Of a stretch of DNA of 7,586 nt, positions 1 to 5,921 are shown one piece after another. This DNA comes from JANOGU01 sp964499865 (GTDB lineage: Bacteria > Pseudomonadota > Alphaproteobacteria > Rhodobacterales > Rhodobacteraceae): positions 1 through 7,586 of the forward strand of contig CAZCPY010000142.1 in assembly GCA_964499865.1 (NCBI GenBank). The letters run 5' to 3'. The notes under the pieces are model-generated. The model did not search any database, was not told the DNA's origin, and worked only from the letters and a program-made list of their open reading frames with translations. Made by a program: the position numbers and the translations under genes. Numbering within the stretch: position 1 is the stretch's first letter; the number at the start of each line of letters is the position of its first letter.

Positions 1-72
1 CGGCATCCGCTTCACGGGCGCGACCTTATCCGCGGGGCCGCGGGGCGGAAAGGGCAGGGCGCGCCGCTGCCG

Positions 73-477
73 TCAGGGTGTGTCGCCCGCGCGATGTTCC
101 TCGAACCGGAAGGCGGGCGCCAGCAGCCGGTCGAGCAGCGGCGACAGGTCCTCGACCGTCTCGGCCACCACATGCACGACGCCCGCCTCGCGCTGCAGCC
201 GCCCCGTCACGCGCAGAAGCCGCCCCGCGATCACCGCGCGGCGGAACTTCTCGAAGACCTTGGCCCAGACCACCACATTGGCGACGCCCGTCTCGTCCTC
301 CAGCGTGACGAAGATCACCCCCTTGGCGGTGCCGGGCCGCTGGCGCAGCAGCACCAGGCCCGCCACGCAGACCCGGGCGCCCGCGGGCGGCTCGTCCAGG
401 CGCGCATGCGGCAGGGCATGCGGCGGGCGCGGCCAGCGGCCGGGCAGGGCATCGGCGGGGGGCAGCAGCGGCAGCAT
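73..477 (-). pseudogene. C-terminal OB-fold remnant of error-prone DNA polymerase DnaE2 (ImuC), or SOS-controlled mini-gene
   Basis: The 134-residue product matches what I know of the extreme C-terminus of DnaE2, the damage-inducible polymerase subunit that works with ImuA and ImuB in translesion synthesis. Residues about 36-108 carry the typical OB-fold run (VCVAGLVLLRQRPGTAKG, then VTLEDETGVANVVVW, then GRLLRVTGRLQREAGVVHVV), followed by the family's EDLSPLLDRL tail. A full DnaE2 is about 1,000-1,100 residues. The PHP, palm, finger and helix-hairpin-helix parts are absent, and no polymerase-like sequence lies upstream in any frame. Residues 1-35 are Pro/Ala/Leu-rich and use GC-rich third positions like real coding sequence. 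The ATG lies only 2 bp behind a perfect LexA-type box, with no Shine-Dalgarno between them. The simplest reading is a deletion that fused an SOS promoter to the dnaE2 3' end. A functional small OB-fold protein is the alternative. Recognition of the DnaE2 tail is firm; remnant versus working gene is open. Confidence 0.75.
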
Positions 478-479
478 GG

Positions 480-494
480 GAACACATGTAGAAC
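480..494 (-). promoter_or_regulatory. LexA (SOS) box, GTTC-N7-GTTC
   Basis: On the minus strand the sequence reads GTTC, seven bases (TACATGT), GTTC, which is exactly the direct-repeat operator known for LexA in alphaproteobacteria. It ends 2 bp before the ATG of the dnaE2-derived ORF, a gene class normally under SOS control. In imuA-imuB-dnaE2 operons such a box sits before the first gene, so finding it against the dnaE2 tail suggests that the intervening genes were deleted. A chance match to eight fixed bases somewhere in a window this size is possible; the location is what makes it credible. It could in principle also act on the ferredoxin 137 bp away, but I see no promoter for that. Confidence 0.65.
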
Positions 495-514
495 ATGCCC
501 GTGCCCGCGCAAGG

Positions 515-550
515 CCCCGCAGAGGCCCCCGCAGGGATCCCCGCAGAGGC
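515..550. repeat. three tandem 12-bp units
   Basis: Three consecutive 12-bp units lie at 515-526, 527-538 and 539-550. The outer two are identical (CCCCGCAGAGGC) and the middle one differs in its last four bases (CCCCGCAGGGAT). They lie in the divergent spacer between the dnaE2 remnant and the ferredoxin. No gene uses this region in a frame I believe. The array may be replication-slippage material. Confidence 0.7.
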
Positions 551-630
551 ACCTCAGGCGCGCCCCCCCTCTGGCCAAGGCGCGGCGCATGGCCTATGTC
601 AGCCCCGGATCGGCGGGAAGGAAGCTTGGC

Positions 631-954
631 ATGGCGCGCATCACCTATGTGGAACACGGCGGCAAGGAACATGTCGTCGAGGTGGCCAACGGCCTGACCG
701 TGATGGAAGGCGCGCGCGACAACGGCATCCCCGGCATCGAGGCCGACTGCGGCGGCGCCTGCGCCTGTTCCACCTGCCATGTCTATGTCGATGCCGCCTG
801 GGTCGGCAAACTGCCGAAGAAGGACGCGATGGAAGAGGACATGCTCGACTTCGCCTGGAACCCCGACCCGGTGCGCTCCCGCCTCACCTGCCAGCTCAAG
901 GTCACGCCCGCACTCGACGGGTTGCGCGTGCAGATGCCGGAAAAGCAGATCTGA
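631..954 (+). CDS. fdxE: [2Fe-2S] ferredoxin (FdVI/adrenodoxin type)
   Basis: This is a soluble one-electron carrier of 107 residues that closely resembles Rhodobacter capsulatus ferredoxin VI and the adrenodoxin/ISC-type ferredoxins. The cluster ligands are Cys40, Cys46, Cys49 (C-x5-C-x2-C in DCGGACACSTCH) and Cys87 (RLTCQL). There is an extra Cys44, common in this group. The acidic segment after the cluster loop (about residues 65-73) is the usual docking surface for reductase and P450-type partners. The C-terminus PEKQI is typical. The ATG at 631 was chosen because GGGAAGGAAG lies about 7 bases upstream and the family starts here; longer in-frame extensions do not look like protein. Neighbours do not show its redox partner, so its physiological role (Fe-S assembly, P450 or other) is not determined here. 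Family call is firm; the symbol is by resemblance. Confidence 0.93.
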   Translation: MARITYVEHGGKEHVVEVANGLTVMEGARDNGIPGIEADCGGACACSTCHVYVDAAWVGKLPKKDAMEEDMLDFAWNPDPVRSRLTCQLKVTPALDGLRVQMPEKQI

Positions 955-1375
955 TCCGCACAGCCGCGCTGACGCTCCGCCCCGCGGCCGCGGCGGGCGC
1001 GGCGGACGCGGGGTCGGCACGCCCGGTGCAGCCGGCCGCCCGGTGCCGCACCGCCGTGCCGGGCGACGCGCCGGGACCCGGCGGCCTCGGGACGGACCGC
1101 TCCGATCTCTGCCGCATCACCGTCGCACGGCCCTGCGTCCGCCTCTGCCGGGACATCAGGGCCTGCCCGAGGTCATGGCGGCCGGGACCTGCAGCGCCCG
1201 CGGGCGCTGCGCCTCGACGGCACGCGCCAAGGCGGCCCCGCGCCGTCCGCCCCGGCCCGACCTCGCGGCGTCCCCCCCTCACCCTGCCGAAGACCGCCGC
1301 CGGGCATCATCCTGGCCCAGATCCTCCGGGGTCCGGGGCAGCGCCCCGGGGTTCTCCTCGGGCGCAACCGGTCCG
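955..1375. other. gene-free stretch between convergent ferredoxin and DUF1178 genes
   Basis: These 421 bp are extremely GC-rich. The open frames across them give Ala/Arg/Pro/Gly-rich strings without recognisable motifs or a credible ribosome-binding site, so I call no gene. Soon after the ferredoxin stop there is a short stem (CCCGC and GCGGG around GGCCGCG) that might serve termination. A clearer hairpin lies at 1333-1349. A decayed gene cannot be excluded. Confidence 0.5.
1333..1349. terminator. terminator-like hairpin after DUF1178 gene
   Basis: CCGGGGC (1333-1339) and GCCCCGG (1343-1349) form a perfect 7-bp stem around the loop AGC. It starts 26 bp past the stop of the minus-strand DUF1178 gene, a sensible place for an operon end. 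No T-run follows on either strand, so intrinsic termination is uncertain; it may only stabilise the 3' end. Confidence 0.35.
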
Positions 1376-1792
1376 TCAGTTCACCTTGCGCGCGGGCAGG
1401 AAGGGCAGCAGGGCGACCGGCACGCCGTCCTCGACCAGGGCGCGGGCCTCGTCCGGGCGGGCTTCGCCGTGGATCGCGCGTTCGGGGGCGCGGCCTTCGT
1501 GCATCGCGCGGGCCTCGGCGGCAAAGCTGAGCCCGACGTAATCCGAGTTCTCCTCGACGTGGCGGCGCAGCGCCGCCAGCGCCGCCTCGCGCGGCGAGGC
1601 GGGCTCGGCCAGCGGCGCTGTCCGCGCGGCGGACTGAACGGCGGGCGCCATCGGCGCCTTGGCCACGCCGCCCGCGCCGCAGTCGGGGCAGGCGAGATGC
1701 CCGCCCGCGATCAGCCGGTCGCAATCCTCGGCGCTGCGGAACCAGCTGTCGAAAGCATGGCCGTCCCTGCAGCGCAGGCTGTAGCGGATCAT
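1376..1792 (-). CDS. DUF1178 family zinc-ribbon-like protein
   Basis: This 138-residue cytoplasmic protein has the layout of DUF1178, a conserved family of alpha- and betaproteobacteria with no established function. The N-terminus MIRYSLRCRDGHAFDSWFRS is followed by a CPDCG pair. Cys8, His12, Cys24, Cys35 and Cys38 could bind a metal, most likely zinc (inference). The middle (about residues 45-70) is Ala/Pro-rich. The C-terminal half carries the family's ENSDYVGLSFAAEARAMHEG segment and ends near LLPFLPARKVN. The start at 1792 is preceded by AAGGGAAAGG, and the residues upstream of it in frame are not family-like. It lies 52 bp downstream of the NUDIX gene on the same strand, so co-transcription is likely. 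No biochemical role can be inferred from the sequence. Confidence 0.9.
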   Translation of the reverse strand: MIRYSLRCRDGHAFDSWFRSAEDCDRLIAGGHLACPDCGAGGVAKAPMAPAVQSAARTAPLAEPASPREAALAALRRHVEENSDYVGLSFAAEARAMHEGRAPERAIHGEARPDEARALVEDGVPVALLPFLPARKVN

Positions 1793-1844
1793 CGCGGCCT
1801 TTCCCTTCCATTGGCCCCACGGCCTGAGGGATGCGCCCGCGGCG

Positions 1845-2300
1845 TCAAGCGGGGGTGCCGGGCGCCGCGGGGTCAAAGCCCGCGATCAGCGCCTGCAGCG
1901 CCGGTTCCGCCACCCGCGCCGCCGCCCCGGCAGCCGCGAACCACTTGACGCGCCGTTGCCGCGCCTCGGGAAAATCGCGGTGCCGCTGGCTGACCGCCAC
2001 CGGATAGACCGCGACCACGCAGGGCACCGCCCCGGGCGCCCTGCCGTCCCGGCGCAGCACCTTGTCATAGGTGTAAAGGCCGAGGCACGCGGCGGCGACG
2101 CCCCTGACCCCGGCCTCTTCCCAGGCCTCGCGCAGGGCCGCCGTTTCGGGTGTCGCGCCGTCCAGCGGCCAGCCCTTGGGGATCACCCAGCGCCCGGTCT
2201 CGCGGCTGGTGACCAGCAGAACCTCGATCCCGGCCGGACGCAGGCGCCAGCACAGCGCCCCCACCTGGGTCAGCGGGGACTGGCCTTCGGTCGCGAACAT
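1845..2300 (-). CDS. NUDIX hydrolase
   Basis: This 151-residue enzyme belongs to the Mg-dependent pyrophosphohydrolases that cleave nucleoside-diphosphate-linked compounds or inositol/diadenosine polyphosphates. The NUDIX box spans residues 43-65 (starting GWPLDGATPE, with REAWEEAGV at 57-65). The metal-binding Arg57, Glu58, Glu61, Glu62 and Gly64 are present. The first Glu of the consensus (position 7 of the box) is Ala. That position is often not Glu in this alphaproteobacterial subgroup (WVIPKGWP type), so the enzyme is probably still active; substrate unknown. The strands before the box (VGALCWRL, VLLVTSR, RWVIPKG) are typical. I used the ATG at 2300. A GTG at 2321 is possible, and neither has a strong Shine-Dalgarno. 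It is the first gene of a likely two-gene unit with DUF1178, transcribed divergently from the deacetylase gene. Confidence 0.9.
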   Translation of the reverse strand: MFATEGQSPLTQVGALCWRLRPAGIEVLLVTSRETGRWVIPKGWPLDGATPETAALREAWEEAGVRGVAAACLGLYTYDKVLRRDGRAPGAVPCVVAVYPVAVSQRHRDFPEARQRRVKWFAAAGAAARVAEPALQALIAGFDPAAPGTPA

Positions 2301-2342
2301 CTGCACGGGCGAACGCTTCACGGGATGGGCTGCTCGGGGAAC

Positions 2343-2361
2343 GGGCCGGTTCGACCGGCCC
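2343..2361. promoter_or_regulatory. palindrome in the NUDIX/deacetylase divergent spacer
   Basis: GGGCCGGT (2343-2350) and ACCGGCCC (2354-2361) form a perfect 8-bp inverted repeat around TCG. It sits 43 bp upstream of the NUDIX start, inside a 219-bp divergent spacer, where it could be an operator for a dimeric regulator or a hairpin in the NUDIX leader. No regulator gene is in the window, so its role is open. Confidence 0.4.
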
Positions 2362-2463
2362 CGGTTGACTTTGCGGCAGCGTGACACGCGCGGCGGGCAT
2401 TGCCCAGAGCCGTTTCACATCCGCAGCCGCGCATTGCGCCTTCGCAACAGGACGTGACCGGAT

Positions 2464-2492
2464 TTGACCCCGCCAGAGGCGGAAGTTATGTC
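2464..2492 (+). promoter_or_regulatory. possible promoter of the deacetylase-thpR unit
   Basis: TTGACC (2464-2469) matches the -35 consensus at five of six bases. It is followed after 17 bp by TATGTC (2487-2492), a weak -10 with the first three bases right. Transcription would begin near 2499, giving a short leader that carries the AGAGAGG ribosome-binding site just before the GTG start at 2520. The spacing is good but the -10 is poor, so this is tentative. Confidence 0.35.
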
Positions 2493-2519
2493 GCCGTTCG
2501 GGGCAGAGAGGGTCGCGGC

Positions 2520-3626
2520 GTGCCGGCGGAGCCGCTTTTCATCGGGTCGGAGGTCTACCGCGGGTCGTCCTACGGCGCCCGCCACCCGTTGCGAATCCCC
2601 CGGGTGCCGACCGTCATCGACCTTGCCCGCGCGCTCGGCTGGCTGCCGACCGACCGCTACCGCACCAGCCCCATCGCCCGGCCCCCCGCGCTGACCGCCT
2701 TCCACACGCCCGCCTATGTCGCCGCGCTGCAGGCGGCCGAAGCGACGGGGCAGGTCTCGGCCGGGGTGCAGGCCCGCCATCACCTCGGCACGCTGTCGAA
2801 CCCGGTCTTCCCGCAGGTCTACCGCCGCCCCGCCACCGGCGCGGGCGGCACGATGCTGGCGGCAGAGCTGCTGGCCGACGGCGGCGTCGTGCATGTCCCC
2901 GGCGGCGGCACGCATCACGGGATGCCCGACCGGGCCAACGGCTTCTGCTATCTGAACGACGTGGTCCTCGGGATCCTCGTCCTGCTGCGCCGGGGGCTGA
3001 CGCGGGTGGCCTACGTCGACCTCGACGCCCATCACCCCGACGGGGTCGAGGCGGCCTTCGCGGGCGACCCCCGCCTGCTGATGGTGTCGGTCCACGAGGA
3101 AGGACGCTGGCCCTTCACCGGTCGCCTCGACGACACCGCGGGCGGCCGCGCCTTCAACCTGCCCGTGCCGCGCGGCTTCAACGACAGCGAGATGGCGGCG
3201 GTGCGCGAGCATCTGATCCTGCCCCGCGTCGCTGCCTTCCGCCCGCAGGCGCTGGTCGTGCAATGCGGCGCCGACAGCCTGGCCGAAGACCCGCTGTCGC
3301 GTCTGTCGCTCGGCAACCGCGCCTATCTGGAGACGCTGGCCGCCCTGCGCCCGCTGGCGCCGCGCCTGCTGGTGCTGGGCGGGGGCGGTTACAACCCCTG
3401 GTCCGTGGGGCGGCTCTGGACGGCGATCTGGGGCCTTTTGTCCGGCCGGCCGATGCCCGACCGCCTGCCGCCAGACGCGGAAGCTGTGCTGCGGGGGCTG
3501 TCCTGGGGCGGCGGCGGGCGCCCGCCGCCGGAGGCGGCGCTGCTGACCACGCTGATTGATCCGCCCCGCGACGGACCCGTCCGCCCCGAGGTCCGCGACC
3601 GCCTCGCCGGTCTGGCGCGGCGATGA
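2520..3626 (+). CDS. histone deacetylase family protein (AcuC-like amidohydrolase)
   Basis: This 368-residue Zn-dependent deacetylase-fold enzyme belongs to the bacterial AcuC/acetylpolyamine amidohydrolase/HDAC superfamily. It hydrolyses acetyl-amide groups, on lysines or small amines; the substrate cannot be told from sequence. Active-site features are GGGTHHGMPDRANGFCYLND with His132-His133, then VDLDAHHPDGV with zinc ligands Asp169 and His171, then CGADSL with the third ligand Asp252, and finally GGGGYNPW with the transition-state Tyr291. All catalytic residues are intact. HHPDGV instead of the usual HHGDGV is a variation I associate with a proteobacterial subgroup. The frame is open from 2400, but homology-like sequence begins at PLFIGSEVYRGSSYG. 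A GTG at 2520 with AGAGAGG 7 bases upstream is the best start. Its stop overlaps the thpR start (ATGA), so the two are translationally coupled. No acetoin or acetyl-CoA synthetase genes are nearby, so the name acuC is not assigned. Confidence 0.92.
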   Translation: MPAEPLFIGSEVYRGSSYGARHPLRIPRVPTVIDLARALGWLPTDRYRTSPIARPPALTAFHTPAYVAALQAAEATGQVSAGVQARHHLGTLSNPVFPQVYRRPATGAGGTMLAAELLADGGVVHVPGGGTHHGMPDRANGFCYLNDVVLGILVLLRRGLTRVAYVDLDAHHPDGVEAAFAGDPRLLMVSVHEEGRWPFTGRLDDTAGGRAFNLPVPRGFNDSEMAAVREHLILPRVAAFRPQALVVQCGADSLAEDPLSRLSLGNRAYLETLAALRPLAPRLLVLGGGGYNPWSVGRLWTAIWGLLSGRPMPDRLPPDAEAVLRGLSWGGGGRPPPEAALLTTLIDPPRDGPVRPEVRDRLAGLARR

Positions 3627-4162
3627 TCCGCGCCTTCCTCGCCCTGCCGGTCCCGCAGGAGGTGCGCGCGCGCCTGACCGTGCTCCAGGCCCTCCTGCCC
3701 CTGCCGCGTCGGCTGGAACCGGTGGATTTCCACCTGACCCTGACCTTCCTCGGCGAACAGCCCGAAGCGGCGCTGCGCGACCTGCACGACCGGCTGGAAG
3801 CGCTGCGCCAGGCGCCCTTCGACCTGACCCTGACCGGCGCGGGCCTGTTCGGCGGCGCCCGTCCGCGGGCAGCCTGGGCGGGCGTTGCGCCCTCCGAGCC
3901 GCTGGCGCGGCTGCGGGCCAAATGCGACCGCGCCGCGCGCGCGACGGGCATCGCGGTCGAGGCGCGCCGCTTCCTGCCGCATGTGACGCTCGGCCGCTTC
4001 CCGCCCCCCGCGCCGGAGGACGCGCTGAAGCTCGAACGCGCCGTGGCGGGCGAGGCGGGGTTTCCGGTCGGCACGATGGCGGTGCAGGAGGTCGTGCTCT
4101 ACGAAAGCCAGCGCGGCGCCACCGCCCCCCGCTACGCGCCGCTCGCCCGCTATGCCCTGTAG
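3623..4162 (+). CDS. thpR: RNA 2',3'-cyclic phosphodiesterase (2'-5' RNA ligase family)
   Basis: This 179-residue protein of the 2H phosphoesterase superfamily opens 2',3'-cyclic phosphates on RNA ends to 2'-phosphates, and shows reversible 2'-5' ligase activity in vitro. It is cytoplasmic. Both catalytic HxT motifs are present: His37-Leu-Thr39 in FHLTLTFLG, and His120-Val-Thr122 in FLPHVTLGRF. The N-terminus MIRAFLALPVP and the total length are standard for ThpR. The ATG at 3623 overlaps the stop of the deacetylase gene as ATGA, so it is the second gene of that unit. The co-occurrence is suggestive only of shared expression; no common pathway is evident. It ends 8 bp before the convergent amidase stop, with a hairpin across the junction. 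Confidence 0.93.
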   Translation: MIRAFLALPVPQEVRARLTVLQALLPLPRRLEPVDFHLTLTFLGEQPEAALRDLHDRLEALRQAPFDLTLTGAGLFGGARPRAAWAGVAPSEPLARLRAKCDRAARATGIAVEARRFLPHVTLGRFPPPAPEDALKLERAVAGEAGFPVGTMAVQEVVLYESQRGATAPRYAPLARYAL

Positions 4163-4180
4163 GGCGGGCGTCAGCCCGCC
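4163..4180. terminator. bidirectional terminator-like hairpin between convergent genes
   Basis: GGCGGGC (4163-4169) and GCCCGCC (4174-4180) form a perfect 7-bp stem around GTCA. It begins directly after the thpR stop, and the minus-strand amidase stop codon (4171-4173) lies in its loop. The convergent position fits a shared terminator, but there is no T-run on either side. Confidence 0.5.
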
Positions 4181-5574
4181 ACTGGCCGACGTCCCGGCCA
4201 GTCGGTCGCCGCGTGATAGGCCTGCCCCAGCCGCAGCACGCCCCCGTCATGCCCCGCCCGCCCGAACAGCTGGAACCCCATCGGCAGCCCCTGCGGCCCG
4301 AAACCTGCGGGGCAGGCGAGGCAGGGCAGACCGGCCAGCGACACCGGGATCATCGCCTCCATCCAGCGGTGATAGGTGTCCATCGCCACGCCGTTGATCG
4401 CCGCGGGCCAGCGCGTGCCCACGTCGAAGGGCCAGACCTGCGCCGACGGCAGTACCAGCGCGTCAAAGCGGTCGAACAGGGCCGCGGCGCAGGCATACCA
4501 GCGCGAGCGGACCTCCGAGGCGCGGAACACCTCCTGCGCGGTCAGGGCAAGGCCCGTGTCGATCTCCCACAGCGTCTCGGCCTTGGTGGCGGCGCGGGCG
4601 GCGGGGTCCTCGGCCATGGCGCGCCTGGCGCCCGCGTTCAGCCAGGCGCGCAGCGTGACCCAGGAAAACCAGAGGTCCGCAGCCGGGAAGGGCGGCGCCA
4701 CCTCCTCCACCGCGCACCCCATGTCCGCGAAGACGCCAAGCGCCCCGCGGCAGAGGTCGAGGATGCCCGGCTCCACCGCCCAGGCCCCGCCCCAGTCGCC
4801 CAGCCAACCGATGCGGGCGCCCCGCACCTCGCCCCCGAGCGACAGCGCGGGCAGGGCACGGGCGAAGGGCGCCCCCGGATGCTCGCCCGCCAGCGTCGCC
4901 AGCAGCGCCGCCAGGTCCGCCACGTCCCGCGCCATCGGACCTTCCGTCGACAGCGTGGCGCTGAACGTGTCGCCCGCCGGGTCCGCGGGCACGATCCCCC
5001 AGGTCGGGCGGAATCCGTAGACGTTGCAGAAGGCGGCGGGATTGCGCAGGGATCCCATCATGTCCGACCCGTCGGCCACCGCGACCATCCGGCAGGCCAG
5101 CGCCGCCGCCGCCCCGCCCGACGACCCGCCCGCCGTCCGGGTCCGGTCATGGGGGTTCAGCGTCGCCCCGAAGACCGGGTTGAAGGTGTTCGACCCCTGG
5201 CCCCATTCCGGCACGTTGGTCTTGCCCAGGAACACCGCGCCCGCCGCCCGCAGCCGCGCCGCCACCCATCCGTCGGCGGCAGGGATGTGGTCGGCATGCA
5301 GGGGCGACCCCCAGGTCGTGCGCAACCCCTTCGTCGCCACCAGATCCTTGACCGCCAGCGGCACCCCGTGCAGCCAGCCCGCGGGCGCGGCATCGTCCAG
5401 CCTGCGCGCCTCGGCCATCAGGTCGTCGGCCTCCCGCAGCGACACCACCGCGTTGACGCGCGGGTTCACCGCCGCAATCCGTGCGAGGCAGGCCGCCATC
5501 ACCTCCGACGGCGCCACCTGCCGCGCGGCGATGGCGCGCGAAAGCGCAAGCCCCGACAGATCGCAAATCTCCAC
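4171..5574 (-). CDS. amidase (amidase-signature family)
   Basis: This 467-residue serine hydrolase belongs to the amidase-signature family (GatA, indoleacetamide hydrolase, FAAH fold), hydrolysing C-N bonds of amides. The Ser-cisSer-Lys triad is intact: Lys76 in GVPLAVKDL, cis-Ser151 in TAGGSSGGAAAA, and nucleophile Ser175 in DMMGSLRNPAAF, with the usual 24-residue gap between the two serines. DMMGS replaces the common DxGGS, a change near the oxyanion hole that is seen in some subgroups. No signal peptide is apparent. I prefer the GTG at 5574 because AAGGAG lies 6 bases upstream and the family-like N-terminus (VEICDLSGLALSRAI) begins there. An ATG at 5589 would add five residues with a poorly placed ribosome-binding site. 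It stands alone downstream of a hairpin-rich spacer and of the decayed transporter operon. Substrate unknown; a link with imported amines is speculative. Confidence 0.92.
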   Translation of the reverse strand: MEICDLSGLALSRAIAARQVAPSEVMAACLARIAAVNPRVNAVVSLREADDLMAEARRLDDAAPAGWLHGVPLAVKDLVATKGLRTTWGSPLHADHIPAADGWVAARLRAAGAVFLGKTNVPEWGQGSNTFNPVFGATLNPHDRTRTAGGSSGGAAAALACRMVAVADGSDMMGSLRNPAAFCNVYGFRPTWGIVPADPAGDTFSATLSTEGPMARDVADLAALLATLAGEHPGAPFARALPALSLGGEVRGARIGWLGDWGGAWAVEPGILDLCRGALGVFADMGCAVEEVAPPFPAADLWFSWVTLRAWLNAGARRAMAEDPAARAATKAETLWEIDTGLALTAQEVFRASEVRSRWYACAAALFDRFDALVLPSAQVWPFDVGTRWPAAINGVAMDTYHRWMEAMIPVSLAGLPCLACPAGFGPQGLPMGFQLFGRAGHDGGVLRLGQAYHAATDWPGRRPVAG

Positions 5575-5580
5575 GCCGCG

Positions 5581-5645
5581 CTCCTTCATCTCTTCCCAAA
5601 TATCCCGGGGGTGCGGGGGCAGAGCCCCCGCCGGCGCGACGCCGG
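5581..5645 (-). repeat. hairpin-rich intergenic repeat supplying the amidase ribosome-binding site
   Basis: Read on the minus strand this holds a 6-bp stem CCGGCG/CGCCGG (5631-5645), then an 8-bp stem GCGGGGGC/GCCCCCGC with a 3-base loop (5613-5631), then CCCCCGGGATATTTGGGAAG and AAGGAG. GC-rich hairpins followed by CCCCCGGGATATTTGG-like sequence recur between genes in Rhodobacteraceae genomes, as I recall them. This copy ends with the AAGGAG that serves the amidase GTG start. Its first part may terminate upstream transcription. Confidence 0.6.
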
Positions 5646-5695
5646 CAGGCGGCGCAACCCCGAAGACCAGGCGCCACACCGCCGGGGCGGGGGGT

Positions 5696-5717
5696 GCGGG
5701 GGGCGGCAGCCCCCCGC
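5696..5717. terminator. strong GC hairpin after the transporter operon remnant
   Basis: GCGGGGGGC (5696-5704) and GCCCCCCGC (5709-5717) form a perfect 9-bp stem around GGCA. It lies about 35 bp beyond the stop of the minus-strand binding-protein tail. It is probably the terminator or 3'-end element of the old operon, though it lacks a T-run. Further small GGGGC/GCCCC repeats surround it. Confidence 0.5.
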
Positions 5718-5751
5718 CGGGGCGCCCCGGCGCCAGCCGGGGCGCAATCCC

Positions 5752-5921
5752 TCACTTCTGCAGTTCGGTCCGGATCGCGGTGATGTATTCCTGCGCCTTG
5801 GGCGGGCAAGTCGCGAGGAACACGCCCTTGTCGGCCACCTCGGCCGGGATCGGCAGTTCAGGCGCGCCCGCCATCTCGGCAAGATAGAAGGCGTCGGCCC
5901 CGGCAATGCCGCTTGCAAGAG
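5752..5921 (-). pseudogene. C-terminal tail of a putative periplasmic solute-binding protein (PotD-like)
   Basis: About 55 codons remain, reading from near SGIAGADAFYLAEMAG through PIPAEVADKGVFLATCPP to AITAIRTELQK-like residues (the last six are RTELQK), then TGA. Base composition and codon use are like the rest of the window. A pattern of Pro-Ala-Glu-Val followed by a C-terminal helix ending in Glu-Leu-Gln-Lys resembles the end of PotD-type polyamine-binding proteins, and the position on the same strand beyond potA and potB fragments fits. The upstream part is cut off by the IS fragment near 5921; the frame stays open into IS sequence but that is not protein-like. Identification as potD is inference from context; that it is a 3' gene fragment is likely. 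Confidence 0.45.

Noticed and set aside
1..72. Possible gene end before the DnaE2 tail
   Set aside because: Too short to judge and no motif recognised.
94..104. GTTC-CTC-GAAC inverted repeat as a second LexA box
   Set aside because: Its spacing (3 bases) and inverted orientation do not fit the direct-repeat GTTC-N7-GTTC operator, and it lies inside the coding tail.
94..954. Long plus-strand frame that ends in the ferredoxin
   Set aside because: The sequence before 631 is antisense to the DnaE2 tail and has no ferredoxin-family features; a good ribosome-binding site stands before the ATG at 631.
495..1541. 348-residue plus-strand frame
   Set aside because: It is Arg/Pro/Ala-rich, out of frame with the ferredoxin and antisense to DUF1178; a typical high-GC shadow.
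2415..4250. 611-residue minus-strand frame
   Set aside because: It lies opposite the deacetylase and thpR genes, which have complete active sites; its own product shows no domain.
5696..5720. CRISPR-like or phage attachment structure
   Set aside because: The repeats are adjacent inverted stems without regular spacers, and no tRNA, integrase or cas gene is nearby.
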